The notes beneath the pieces are model-generated. The model was not told where the DNA came from. It saw only the letters and a list, made by a program, of their open reading frames with translations, and ran no database searches. A stretch of 64,000 bases of DNA from Pseudomonas zanjanensis (GTDB lineage: Bacteria > Pseudomonadota > Gammaproteobacteria > Pseudomonadales > Pseudomonadaceae): the NCBI RefSeq assembly GCF_014268745.2, contig NZ_JABWRB020000001.1, positions 930,001 through 994,000 on the forward strand, given 5' to 3'. Both the position numbers and the translations under genes were made by a program. Every line of letters begins with the position of its first letter. The first letter of the stretch is position 1. Shown here one piece after another: positions 49,466 to 60,904 of the stretch.

Positions 49466-51232
49466 ATGCTTTCTTCTCGACATCGCCGTGCCATACGCCT
49501 GGCCACCGGCTTCATCGCCCCTTATCGCAAACAAGTCGCCGGCGCGTTGCTGGCCTTGATTGTCACTGCCGGCATTACCTTGTCGATGGGCCAGGGCATC
49601 CGCTTGTTGGTGGACCAGGGCTTCATGACCCGTTCGCCACACTTGCTCAATCAATCCATCGGCCTGTTCATGGTGTTGGTGGTGGGGCTGGCGATCGGTA
49701 CGTTTGCACGTTTTTACCTGGTGTCCTGGATCGGCGAGCGGGTAGTGGCCGATATCCGGCGGCAGGTCTTCAACCATCTGGTGTACTTGCACCCAGGCTT
49801 CTACGAAAACAACCGCAGTTCGGAAATCCAGTCGCGGCTGACCACTGACACGACCTTGCTGCAATCGGTGATCGGTTCGTCGCTGTCGTTGTTTTTGCGC
49901 AATGTCTTGATGGTGGTGGGGGGCATCGTGCTGCTGTTCGTCACCAATCCCAAGTTGACCAGCATCGTGGTGATTGCCCTGCCGCTGGTATTGGCGCCGA
50001 TCCTGATCTTTGGGCGGCGAGTGCGCAGCTTGTCGCGTGAGAGCCAGGACCGTGTTGCCGACGTCGGCAGCTACGTCTCCGAAACTCTCGGCCAGATCAA
50101 GACCGTGCAGGCCTACAACCATCAGGTCCAGGACGAACAGCGTTTTTCCGTGACAGTGGAGCAGGCCTTCCACACCGCTCGCAGGCGCATCGCCCAGCGG
50201 GCCTGGCTGATCACCCTGGTGATCGTGCTGGTGCTGGGGGCGGTGGGGGTAATGCTCTGGGTCGGCGGTATGGATGTGATCGCCGGGCGGATTTCCGGCG
50301 GCGAGCTGGCGGCGTTCGTGTTCTACAGCCTGATCGTCGGCAGCGCCTTCGGGACCCTGAGCGAAGTGATCGGCGAGCTGCAGCGGGCGGCCGGTGCGGC
50401 AGAGCGCATTGCCGAGCTGCTGCGTTCGGAGAACATCATCCAGCCGCCGGCCTCAGGACTCGTGACCTTGCCGGTGCGGGTCCGCGGCGATTTACGTCTT
50501 GAAGGCGTGCGTTTTTCCTATCCGTCCCGGCCGGACAGTTACGCGGTCGACGGTCTCGACCTGAGCGTCAAGGCCGGCGAGACCCTGGCCCTCGTCGGGC
50601 CTTCCGGTGCGGGCAAGTCGACGGTCTACGACTTGCTGTTGCGTTTCTATGATCCGGTGCAAGGGCAGATCCTGATCGACGACGTGCCGTTGACCCAGCT
50701 CGATCCGTTGGACCTGCGCCGGCACTTCGCCCTGGTCTCACAAAACCCGGCGCTGTTTTTCGGCACGGTCGAAGAAAACATTCGTTACGGCAATCCGCAG
50801 GCGACGCCCGAACAGGTGCGCGAGGCCGCGCAGATCGCCCATGCCCATGACTTCATCGAAAAAATGCCCAACGGCTACCAGACTCACCTGGGCGACGGCG
50901 GCCTGGGCTTGTCCGGCGGCCAGCGCCAACGCCTGGCCATCGCCCGAGCCTTGTTGGTGGATGCGCCGATCCTGCTGCTGGACGAAGCCACCAGTGCCCT
51001 CGATGCGCAAAGCGAACACCTGATCCAGCAAGCCTTGCCTAGCCTGATGAAAAACCGCACCACCCTGGTCATTGCCCATCGCCTGGCCACGGTGAAAAAC
51101 GCCGACCGGATCGCGGTGATGGACCAGGGCAAGGTGGTTGCCGTGGGCACTCACCAGGAGCTGGTAGCCAGCAATGCGCTGTATGCGCGGTTGGCGGCGT
51201 TGCAGTTCAATCAGCACGGCGAGGATGTTTAG
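49466..51232 (+). CDS. ABC exporter half-transporter (MsbA-like, TMD–NBD)
   Basis: A 588-residue fused permease–ATPase. Six membrane segments occupy residues about 15–300 (GALLALIVTAGITLSMGQGI, LVIVLVLGAVGVMLWVGGMD). The nucleotide-binding domain has Walker A GPSGAGKST (near 380), signature LSGGQRQR (near 483) and Walker B ILLLDEATSALDAQ (near 504). It belongs to the lipid/multidrug exporter subfamily and would work as a homodimer; substrate unknown. The true msbA of Pseudomonas lies elsewhere, so I do not use that symbol. The start ATG 49466 lacks a strong ribosome binding site. Confidence 0.9.
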   Translation: MLSSRHRRAIRLATGFIAPYRKQVAGALLALIVTAGITLSMGQGIRLLVDQGFMTRSPHLLNQSIGLFMVLVVGLAIGTFARFYLVSWIGERVVADIRRQVFNHLVYLHPGFYENNRSSEIQSRLTTDTTLLQSVIGSSLSLFLRNVLMVVGGIVLLFVTNPKLTSIVVIALPLVLAPILIFGRRVRSLSRESQDRVADVGSYVSETLGQIKTVQAYNHQVQDEQRFSVTVEQAFHTARRRIAQRAWLITLVIVLVLGAVGVMLWVGGMDVIAGRISGGELAAFVFYSLIVGSAFGTLSEVIGELQRAAGAAERIAELLRSENIIQPPASGLVTLPVRVRGDLRLEGVRFSYPSRPDSYAVDGLDLSVKAGETLALVGPSGAGKSTVYDLLLRFYDPVQGQILIDDVPLTQLDPLDLRRHFALVSQNPALFFGTVEENIRYGNPQATPEQVREAAQIAHAHDFIEKMPNGYQTHLGDGGLGLSGGQRQRLAIARALLVDAPILLLDEATSALDAQSEHLIQQALPSLMKNRTTLVIAHRLATVKNADRIAVMDQGKVVAVGTHQELVASNALYARLAALQFNQHGEDV

Positions 51233-51256
51233 TGAGTTTGATGTGTTGAGATCAAT

Positions 51257-51343
51257 GTGGGAGCGAGCCTGCTCGCGATAGCGGCTGATCAGCAACAAAG
51301 ATGCTGACTGTCACACCGCTATCGCGAGCAGGCTCGCTCCCAC
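51257..51343. repeat. REP pair, family A
   Basis: Inverted GTGGGAGCGAGCCTGCTCGC units between the convergent ABC exporter and slt genes; arms extend through GATAGCGG/CCGCTATC. Confidence 0.92.
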
Positions 51344-51373
51344 AGGGTCCAGCAACCGACCCAGCCACCGAGC

Positions 51374-51413
51374 AAAAAAATGCCCGCGTCCTTCGAAGCG
51401 GGCATTTTTTTCT
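51374..51413. terminator. Bidirectional intrinsic terminator between the ABC exporter and slt
   Basis: AAAAAAATGCCCGC…GCGGGCATTTTTTT: a 14-bp stem flanked by A- and T-runs, effective on both strands. Confidence 0.92.
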
Positions 51414-51438
51414 TCTCAGTAACAGCCTGCGCTAATAC

Positions 51439-53367
51439 TCACTGATCATCGAAATACCGCTCATGCCAGTCCACCAGCGGTTGCGGCGAGTTGAGCTTCT
51501 GGCCGTAGATCACCGAATATGACAACACGTTCTGCACGTATTGGCGGGTCTCGTCGAATGGAATACTTTCGACCCAGACGTCGAAGCTCAAGTGATCGGC
51601 ACCGCGCAACCATTGGCGCACGCGACCGGGGCCGGCATTGTAGGCCGCCGAGGCGAGGACGCGGTTGCCGTTGAACTGGCTGTGAACCTGGCTCAGGTAG
51701 GCCGCGCCCAACTGGATGTTCTTGTCCGGGTTCAACACTTGCTGAGGCGAAGCCAGGGGAATGCTGAACTTGCGCGCGGTTTCCTTGGCAGTGCCAGGCA
51801 TCAGTTGCATCAGGCCGGCGGCGCCGACGCTGGAGCGGGCGTCGTCCATGAAGGCGCTTTCCTGGCGAGTGATTGCGAAGACCCAGCTCGAATGCAGGCC
51901 ACGCACCTTGGCTTCACGTACCAGGGTGTCGCGGTGGGCCATCGGGAAACGGATGTCCAGGTCGTCCCAGTACTTGGCCTGGCTGATGGTGCGAATGGCT
52001 GGGAAATACCATTTCAGGTCATAGGCCAGTTTCGCCTGGGCGACCATTTCGTCCCGGTTGAAATGCCGGCTGACGTGATACCACTCGCGGCGTCCGTCCA
52101 CGATGTCCCCACGGGCATGAAACTCCAGTGCACGGCGCACGCCCGGTGTGTTGCGCACCTTATTGATCAGCGCCTGGCTCATCACCAGTGGCTTGTTGAC
52201 GAGGGAATACGGCGACTGGGAGCGGTCGGCGGCCAGGAAACCATAAAAGTCCCGCTCACGGGCCAGGTGCTTGTAGAGCGCCAGGGCCTCGGGGTTTTGC
52301 GGCTGCGCCAGCTCCAGCGTGCGGGCTTGCCAGTAGCGCCAGCGGTTGGTGCTCGCCAGCGACTCGGGCAGGCGGCGGGTCAGTTGGTAGGCATCGTCCC
52401 AGCGGGCCAGGCGCAGCAGCAGACGCAAGCGCCACTCCGAAACGGTGTCGTCGCGCAGTTCCGGGTCGTATTTGGTCATCACGTCCAAGGCGCGGCTGTC
52501 GAAGCGCTTGGCCAGGGTCAGGCCGATTTCCCGGGCAATCGCGACTTTTTCATCCCGGGAAAAATGCATGGTGCTGGCGTAGCCATCCAGCAGCGCCATG
52601 GCTTTTTCCGGATCCTGGCGGGCCAGGCGACGCAGGCCGAGGCTGACGATATCGGACATCGGTTCATCGGCCGGGCTGAAGCGCGAGGGCTGGTTGAGCA
52701 ACTCAGGCTTTTGCGCCACGTCCACCAGCAACTTGCCACGGGGGGCGAGGGTGGTCAGGCCGCTGACCAGGCTGTTGGCCAGCGGATAATTGCGCGCCTG
52801 GGCGGCCAGCTTGGTGCGTTCCCAGCGTTTCTGCTCGGTCAACTGGCCCTGGGATGCCCATAGGCCGAACAACGCATCGCAGGCCTGGGGCTGTGACTTG
52901 CCGGTGAGCCAGAGCTTTTCGGCATTGGCATAGCCTTCGGCCTTAAGGCCATGGCTGAGCTGGTACTGAGCGTTGAGGCAGTCCAATTCGGTGAAGTTGA
53001 GCTTGGGGTCGTAATACTTGACGAAGGTCGCCCAATCGCCGCGCTCGGCCAGCCAGCGCAACCAACGCAGTTTCATCCAGTTGGCCTGTGGCAGGTCACC
53101 GTGCTCGGCGAGGAATTTTTCGATTTCGGCGTTGCTGGCGCTCTTGAGGCGCGCGGTCAGTTCATCGTAGGCCAGGTAGGGCTCCAACGGGTAATCGCGC
53201 AAGGCCTGGCTGTAGCGAAAGTAAGGGCCGGAATCACCCTTGGCCAAGGCCCGCTTGGCCTCGTTGTAATACTGGCGCTGAGTGGAAATATCCACCGCCT
53301 GAGCGGATTGAACGGCAGTGGCACATACAAAAAGACACGATAAAACACTGAAAAGGCGACTGCGCAT
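51439..53367 (-). CDS. slt: Soluble lytic murein transglycosylase
   Basis: Periplasmic Slt70-type enzyme that cleaves peptidoglycan glycan strands to 1,6-anhydromuropeptides. 642 residues with an N-terminal signal peptide (MRSRLFSVLSCLFVCATAVQ, cleavage probably after AQA). A long helical superhelix domain fills residues about 30–460, and a lysozyme-like domain has the catalytic glutamate in ITRQESAFMDDA (about residue 503) followed by GAAGLMQLMPGTAKETA and AYNAGPGRVRQWL. A start eight codons upstream (53391) is possible. Confidence 0.95.
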   Translation of the reverse strand: MRSRLFSVLSCLFVCATAVQSAQAVDISTQRQYYNEAKRALAKGDSGPYFRYSQALRDYPLEPYLAYDELTARLKSASNAEIEKFLAEHGDLPQANWMKLRWLRWLAERGDWATFVKYYDPKLNFTELDCLNAQYQLSHGLKAEGYANAEKLWLTGKSQPQACDALFGLWASQGQLTEQKRWERTKLAAQARNYPLANSLVSGLTTLAPRGKLLVDVAQKPELLNQPSRFSPADEPMSDIVSLGLRRLARQDPEKAMALLDGYASTMHFSRDEKVAIAREIGLTLAKRFDSRALDVMTKYDPELRDDTVSEWRLRLLLRLARWDDAYQLTRRLPESLASTNRWRYWQARTLELAQPQNPEALALYKHLARERDFYGFLAADRSQSPYSLVNKPLVMSQALINKVRNTPGVRRALEFHARGDIVDGRREWYHVSRHFNRDEMVAQAKLAYDLKWYFPAIRTISQAKYWDDLDIRFPMAHRDTLVREAKVRGLHSSWVFAITRQESAFMDDARSSVGAAGLMQLMPGTAKETARKFSIPLASPQQVLNPDKNIQLGAAYLSQVHSQFNGNRVLASAAYNAGPGRVRQWLRGADHLSFDVWVESIPFDETRQYVQNVLSYSVIYGQKLNSPQPLVDWHERYFDDQ

Positions 53368-53580
53368 GAGACGTCCGGGCAGAAAAAACATGACAAGCCC
53401 AAGGGTTAACCCAGGGTAACTGTCTGTAGCTTAGCCTTTTGCCAGCAGCCGGCGAAAGCTTTGCAGGGCTGTCGGTGCAAGTTCGCAACATTTGTCGTGC
53501 AGAGTGCTTCAGTGGCGAAATTGGCGGACCCTTGAGGCCTCATCTCAGGTAGAATGCGCGCCCGGTTTTTGGAGAAGCTC

Positions 53581-55497
53581 ATGACCCTGCTCAAATTCAG
53601 CGATGTGTCCCTTGCTTTCGGCGCTATGCCGTTGTTGGACAAGGTGTCCTGGCAGATCGCCCGTGGTGAGCGGGTGTGCATCATCGGCCGCAACGGCACT
53701 GGCAAGTCCAGCATGATGAAGCTGGTCAAGGGCGATCAAAAGCCCGATGACGGCTCGGTCTGGCGCGCGCCAGGCCTGAAAATCGGCGAATTGCCCCAGG
53801 AACTGCCGGTGGCCGACGAGCGGACCGTATTCGACGTGGTCGCCGAAGGCCTGGACGGGGTCGGCGCGCTGTTGGCCGAGTATCACCACCTGAGCCAGAA
53901 CATCGTCACCGATGCCGACCTGGACAAGTTGATGCACGTGCAGCACGACCTTGAAGCCCGAGATGGCTGGCGTCTGCAGCAACTGGTCGACAGCACCCTG
54001 AGCCGCCTGCAATTGCCGGCCGACAAGACCCTCGCCGAGTTGTCCGGCGGCTGGCGTCGTCGCGTTCTGCTGGCCCAGGCCCTCGTGTCCGAGCCGGACC
54101 TGCTGCTGCTCGACGAACCGACCAACCACCTGGACATCGGCGCCATCGCCTGGCTTGAAGAAGCCTTGAAGGACTTCCAGGGGGCGGTGCTGTTCATCAC
54201 CCACGACCGTTCCTTCCTGCAGAACCTGGCGACGCGCATCCTTGAACTGGACCGTGGCGGCCTGATCGATTGGAACGGCGACTACGCCAGCTTCCTGGTG
54301 CACAAGGAAGCGGCGCTGGCGGCGGAAGAAACCGCTAACGCGTTGTTCGATAAGAAACTGGCCCAGGAAGAAGTCTGGATTCGCCAGGGCATCAAGGCGC
54401 GTCGCACCCGCAACGAAGGCCGTGTGCGGGCCCTCAAGGCCTTGCGCGTTGAGCGCAGTGAACGCCGTGAACGTACCGGCAAGGCCAATATCCAGTTGGA
54501 TACTGCCGACAAGTCCGGCAAGCAGGTGATGGTCCTTGAGAACGTGAGTTTCGCGCACCCGGGCGGCCCGTTCCTGATCAAGGACTTCTCCATGGTCCTG
54601 CAGCGTGGCGATCGCATCGGCTTGCTAGGGGCCAACGGCACCGGCAAGACGACTTTGCTCAAACTGATGCTTGGCGGTCTGGTGCCGACCAATGGCAAGG
54701 TGGAGGAGGGTACGAAGATCGACGTTGCCTACTTCGACCAGTTGCGCCATCAGTTGGACCTGGAAAAGACCGTGATCGATAACGTCGCCGAAGGTCGCGA
54801 TTTCATCGACATCGATGGCCAGAGCCGTCACGTATTGAGCTACCTCGGCGATTTCCTGTTCAGCCCGCAGCGTGCCCGTACGCCAGTCAAGGCGCTGTCG
54901 GGCGGTGAGCGCGCCCGTCTGTTGCTGGCCAAGCTGTTCAGCAAGCCAGCGAACCTGCTGGTGCTCGACGAACCGACCAACGACCTGGACGTGGAAACCC
55001 TGGAGTTGCTGGAAGAAGTGCTGTTGACCTTCAACGGCACGGTGCTGATGGTCAGTCACGACCGGGCATTCCTCGACAACGTGGTCACCAGCACCCTGGT
55101 GTTCGAAGGCGAAGGCCTGGTGCGTGAATACGTCGGTGGTTATCAGGACTGGCTGCGCCAGGGCGGCTCGCCGCGTCTGCTTGGGGTCACCGAGAGCAAG
55201 TCCGGCAAGGCCGACCTGAATTCGGCGGTGGTCAAGGCCGAGCCCGCGCCGGTTGCCGCCGCAGCTCCGGCCCCGGCGAAGAAAAAGCTCAGCTACAAAC
55301 TGCAGCGCGAGCTGGAGGCTCTGCCGGGCGATATCGATGCGAAGGAGCAGCAGATCGCCGCGGTGGAAGCCGAAATGGCCGACGCCGGGTTCTATCAGCG
55401 GCCTGCTGCCGAAACCGCCAAGGTTATCGCGCAGTTGGAACAACTGCAGGCCGAGCTGGATGCATTGGTCGAGCGCTGGGCCGAGCTGGACGCTTGA
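53581..55497 (+). CDS. ABC-F family ATPase (Uup-like)
   Basis: A 638-residue cytosolic protein with two ABC ATPase domains and no membrane part. Domain 1: GRNGTGKSS (36–44), LSGGWRRR (about 153), LLLLDEPTNHLDI. Domain 2: GANGTGKTT, LSGGERARLLLA, LVLDEPTNDLDV. The arm/linker RRTRNEGRVRALKALRVER lies between, and the C-terminus has an alanine/proline hinge and a coiled coil (about 570–638, KKKLSYKLQRELEALPGDI) as in Uup. ABC-F proteins act on ribosomes or, for Uup, on branched DNA intermediates. GGAGAAGCTC precedes ATG 53581. Confidence 0.92.
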   Translation: MTLLKFSDVSLAFGAMPLLDKVSWQIARGERVCIIGRNGTGKSSMMKLVKGDQKPDDGSVWRAPGLKIGELPQELPVADERTVFDVVAEGLDGVGALLAEYHHLSQNIVTDADLDKLMHVQHDLEARDGWRLQQLVDSTLSRLQLPADKTLAELSGGWRRRVLLAQALVSEPDLLLLDEPTNHLDIGAIAWLEEALKDFQGAVLFITHDRSFLQNLATRILELDRGGLIDWNGDYASFLVHKEAALAAEETANALFDKKLAQEEVWIRQGIKARRTRNEGRVRALKALRVERSERRERTGKANIQLDTADKSGKQVMVLENVSFAHPGGPFLIKDFSMVLQRGDRIGLLGANGTGKTTLLKLMLGGLVPTNGKVEEGTKIDVAYFDQLRHQLDLEKTVIDNVAEGRDFIDIDGQSRHVLSYLGDFLFSPQRARTPVKALSGGERARLLLAKLFSKPANLLVLDEPTNDLDVETLELLEEVLLTFNGTVLMVSHDRAFLDNVVTSTLVFEGEGLVREYVGGYQDWLRQGGSPRLLGVTESKSGKADLNSAVVKAEPAPVAAAAPAPAKKKLSYKLQRELEALPGDIDAKEQQIAAVEAEMADAGFYQRPAAETAKVIAQLEQLQAELDALVERWAELDA

Positions 55498-55523
55498 TTC
55501 ATTGAGATAAGAAACCAATCCCT

Positions 55524-55610
55524 GTGGGAGCGAGCCTGCTCGCGATAGCGGTCGATCAGCGCCATTGGTGTTGGCTGACACACCGCTTTCGCGAGCAGGC
55601 TCGCTCCCAC
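55524..55610. repeat. REP pair, family A
   Basis: Inverted GTGGGAGCGAGCCTGCTCGC units between the convergent ABC-F and universal stress protein genes. Confidence 0.92.
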
Positions 55611-55623
55611 AGGGGTATATGGC

Positions 55624-56064
55624 TCAGGTGCGCTTGACCAGGTGCACTGCCAGCACATCGCAGGGCGCGCCATGCAGCACATCGTTGGCAGTCGAGCCCA
55701 GCAGCAGCGCCAGGCCATGGCGACCATGGCTGCCGACGACAATCAGGTCGCAACCCTGTTCCTTGGCCAGGTGATGGATCTCCTGGCGTGGCTGGCCGTA
55801 GGTCAAGTGGCTGAACTCCTTCTTCAGGGCCGGGTATTTCACGATCAGTCGGTCAAGGCGTTCCTTGGCCTGGTCGAATTGCTGCTGCTGCAACTGGGAA
55901 AGGTCCATCGGCACGTCGCCGCCGAAGGCCATGGCCATTGGTTCGACGATATGCACCAGCGACAGCTGGGTGTCTCGGCCTTCGCAAAGGGCGAGGGCGC
56001 GCTTGACGACCGGATCGCATTCTTCAGTGAGGTCAACGGCGACCAGAACGTGGTTGTAGTACAT
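55624..56064 (-). CDS. Universal stress protein, UspA family
   Basis: A 146-residue cytosolic protein (MYYNHVLVAVDLTEECDPVV). The C-terminal glycine-rich stretch VVGSHGRHGLALLLGSTAND resembles the ATP-binding G-2x-G-9x-G-S motif but is one residue shorter between the second and third glycines. ATP binding is therefore likely but not certain. In pseudomonads Usp proteins often belong to the anaerobic response; upstream of this gene the half-sites TTGAC and GTCAA occur with a 10-bp spacer, wrong for Anr. Divergent from the next gene. Confidence 0.9.
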   Translation of the reverse strand: MYYNHVLVAVDLTEECDPVVKRALALCEGRDTQLSLVHIVEPMAMAFGGDVPMDLSQLQQQQFDQAKERLDRLIVKYPALKKEFSHLTYGQPRQEIHHLAKEQGCDLIVVGSHGRHGLALLLGSTANDVLHGAPCDVLAVHLVKRT

Positions 56065-56165
56065 GGAAGGCACTCCAGAGAATTGCGATACGGTAAGTAT
56101 GGCTGGTTTCAAGCGCATTGACGGCGACCTGGGTCAATGGCTCATCAGAATCGGGGAGTACGAAT

Positions 56166-56603
56166 ATGACGGTCTGGATAGTGCTGTCAATCCTGTTGGT
56201 GGTGTTAAGTCCATTGGCATGGTTGCGTCCGTCCCGTGTACAGAACGGTCGCATGGCCCTGCGCATGGAAGCGCGACGCCTGGGCCTGGCCATGCAACTG
56301 GCGCCACAGGAGTGGCCGCACTGGCTCGGCCAGCAGCCGCCAAACCCCTGTGCCCAGTACTATCGGCCTCGGCGAGGCAACCAGCCGGCCTGTTGGAGCT
56401 ATTGGCAAACGGCACCGGGCGTCTGGGCCAATCAGTGGCGGGAAGTCTGCCAGGATGAATCCTTGCTCAATCATTTCGAAAAATTGCCGGCCAACGTCTA
56501 CAAAGTCGAAGCCGACCGGCAAATGATTGCGGTGTACTGGGGCGAAAAAGGCGAAGCCAGTGTTTTGCAAGACATTGCCAGCACGCTCAAGGCGCTGGCC
56601 TGA
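56166..56603 (+). CDS. Small membrane-anchored hypothetical protein
   Basis: A 145-residue protein with one N-terminal membrane segment (TVWIVLSILLVVLSPLAWLR) followed by a basic, tryptophan/proline-rich soluble part (PHWLGQQPPNPCAQYYRPRR). GGGGAG eight bases before ATG 56166 supports this start. I recall an equivalent gene of unknown function beside usp and fadB in P. aeruginosa. No known domain recognised. Confidence 0.82.
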   Translation: MTVWIVLSILLVVLSPLAWLRPSRVQNGRMALRMEARRLGLAMQLAPQEWPHWLGQQPPNPCAQYYRPRRGNQPACWSYWQTAPGVWANQWREVCQDESLLNHFEKLPANVYKVEADRQMIAVYWGEKGEASVLQDIASTLKALA

Positions 56604-57089
56604 GGCATAAAAAAGCCCGACAGTCTCATCGGGCGGTTGGCCAGGCAGGCCGGTAATCCATCTCGTGTCAGGGCGTGCGTTCGCAGCGCCCTTCGTTCCT
56701 GAAATTCAATCGTATTCCCGACAGCGTAGTCGGCTGGACCCGATATGTCTGGAATTAGGGCGATTTTTCTAATGATTGATCCTATGAATAGCTGCACATG
56801 CGGCGCCGTGTTGCGGATCCGTACGGTACGGAAATGACCGTAAAGTCGCGTTCTCGCCCGTGTTTAGGGCGATTGACAATTGTCGGAAATTCCGTGAAGG
56901 TGACGTACCCAAATCAAACGGGCGTATGAATTGAGCGTTTGTATTTTCGGAGCGCTCCTACAGACCCCGACTATCGCGTTGACGGGTGTGCCTGGCGGAT
57001 TGGCGTAGCATCGACGGTAACGTCAGTGTCGAACCAGTGGCCAGCGTCCAACGTGTACTGTTCAGCTTCCATATCGTGGAGATCAGTTG
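56604..57089. other. 486-bp region upstream of fadB
   Basis: No protein gene. It contains a leftward-facing intrinsic terminator at its left end (56609–56634), a nearly perfect 15-bp palindrome TCCGTACGGTACGGA (around 56817), a GACAATTGTC palindrome (around 56875), and spaced CAAACG/CGTTTG arms (56915–56941) that may belong to fatty-acid-responsive control of fadBA. Confidence 0.6.
56609..56634 (-). terminator. Leftward intrinsic terminator
   Basis: On the minus strand GCCCGA-TGAGACTG-TCGGGC-TTTTTT. The T-run is only on the minus strand although both neighbouring genes are on the plus strand, suggesting a leftward transcript from the fadB upstream region. Confidence 0.6.
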
Positions 57090-59237
<2,148 letters not shown>

Positions 59238-59252
59238 GCGCCCAACGACTAG

Positions 59253-60443
<1,191 letters not shown>

Positions 60444-60460
60444 GCGTTGCGTCGATGGAA

Positions 60461-60490
60461 GCCGGGGCCAAGTGCCCCGGTTTTTGTTTT
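60461..60490 (+). terminator. Intrinsic terminator of the fadBA operon
   Basis: CCGGGGC-CAAGT-GCCCCGG followed by TTTTTGTTTT. Confidence 0.92.
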
Positions 60491-60552
60491 TTCGGGGTTA
60501 GTACAAAAAGATTTGTTTTTTATTTTGAAAAGATTTGAGTGAGGGCCAAAGC

Positions 60553-60789
60553 ATGCCGATACAACCTGGGCTCTACCAGCATTACAAAGGTCCGCAGTAC
60601 CGCGTATTCAGCATCGCGCGGCATTCCGAGACCGAGGAGGAAGTGGTCTTCTATCAAGCCCTGTATGGCGATTACGGCTTTTGGGTGCGCCCCTTGAGCA
60701 TGTTCGAGGAGTCCGTCGAGGTTGACGGCGAACAGGTGCCACGCTTTGCTTTGGTGCAGGCCGAGGAGAGCATTTTTTCCAAGCCTTGA
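60553..60789 (+). CDS. DUF1653 family protein
   Basis: A 78-residue protein, MPIQPGLYQHYKGPQYRVFS then EEEVVFYQALYGDYGFWVRP. The YxHYKG…YxV motif followed by VVFYxxLYG and WxRPLxMF is the DUF1653 signature as I recall it. Function unknown. GAGGG seven bases before ATG 60553. It sits alone between fadA and topA, with an AT-rich stretch upstream that probably contains its promoter. Confidence 0.85.
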   Translation: MPIQPGLYQHYKGPQYRVFSIARHSETEEEVVFYQALYGDYGFWVRPLSMFEESVEVDGEQVPRFALVQAEESIFSKP

Positions 60790-60814
60790 GGCCGGCATGC
60801 GGGCAACCCTGCGC

Positions 60815-60843
60815 TTGACCTCACCTTGCAGCCACTATATATA
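60815..60843 (+). promoter_or_regulatory. Probable topA promoter
   Basis: TTGACC (60815–60820), 17-bp spacer, TATATA (60838–60843) within the self-complementary CTATATATAG. About 60 bp before the topA ATG. Confidence 0.65.
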
Positions 60844-60904
60844 GCGGTGCCGCGTCAGGCGCCAACCGCCTTTCACTTTTTAGAATTCAGGAATTTTCTG
60901 ATCC

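Noticed and set aside
51239..51256. TTGAT…ATCAA pair after the ABC exporter as an Anr box
   Set aside because: The half-sites are 8 bp apart, which is wrong for FNR proteins, and the position is downstream of genes, next to a REP unit.
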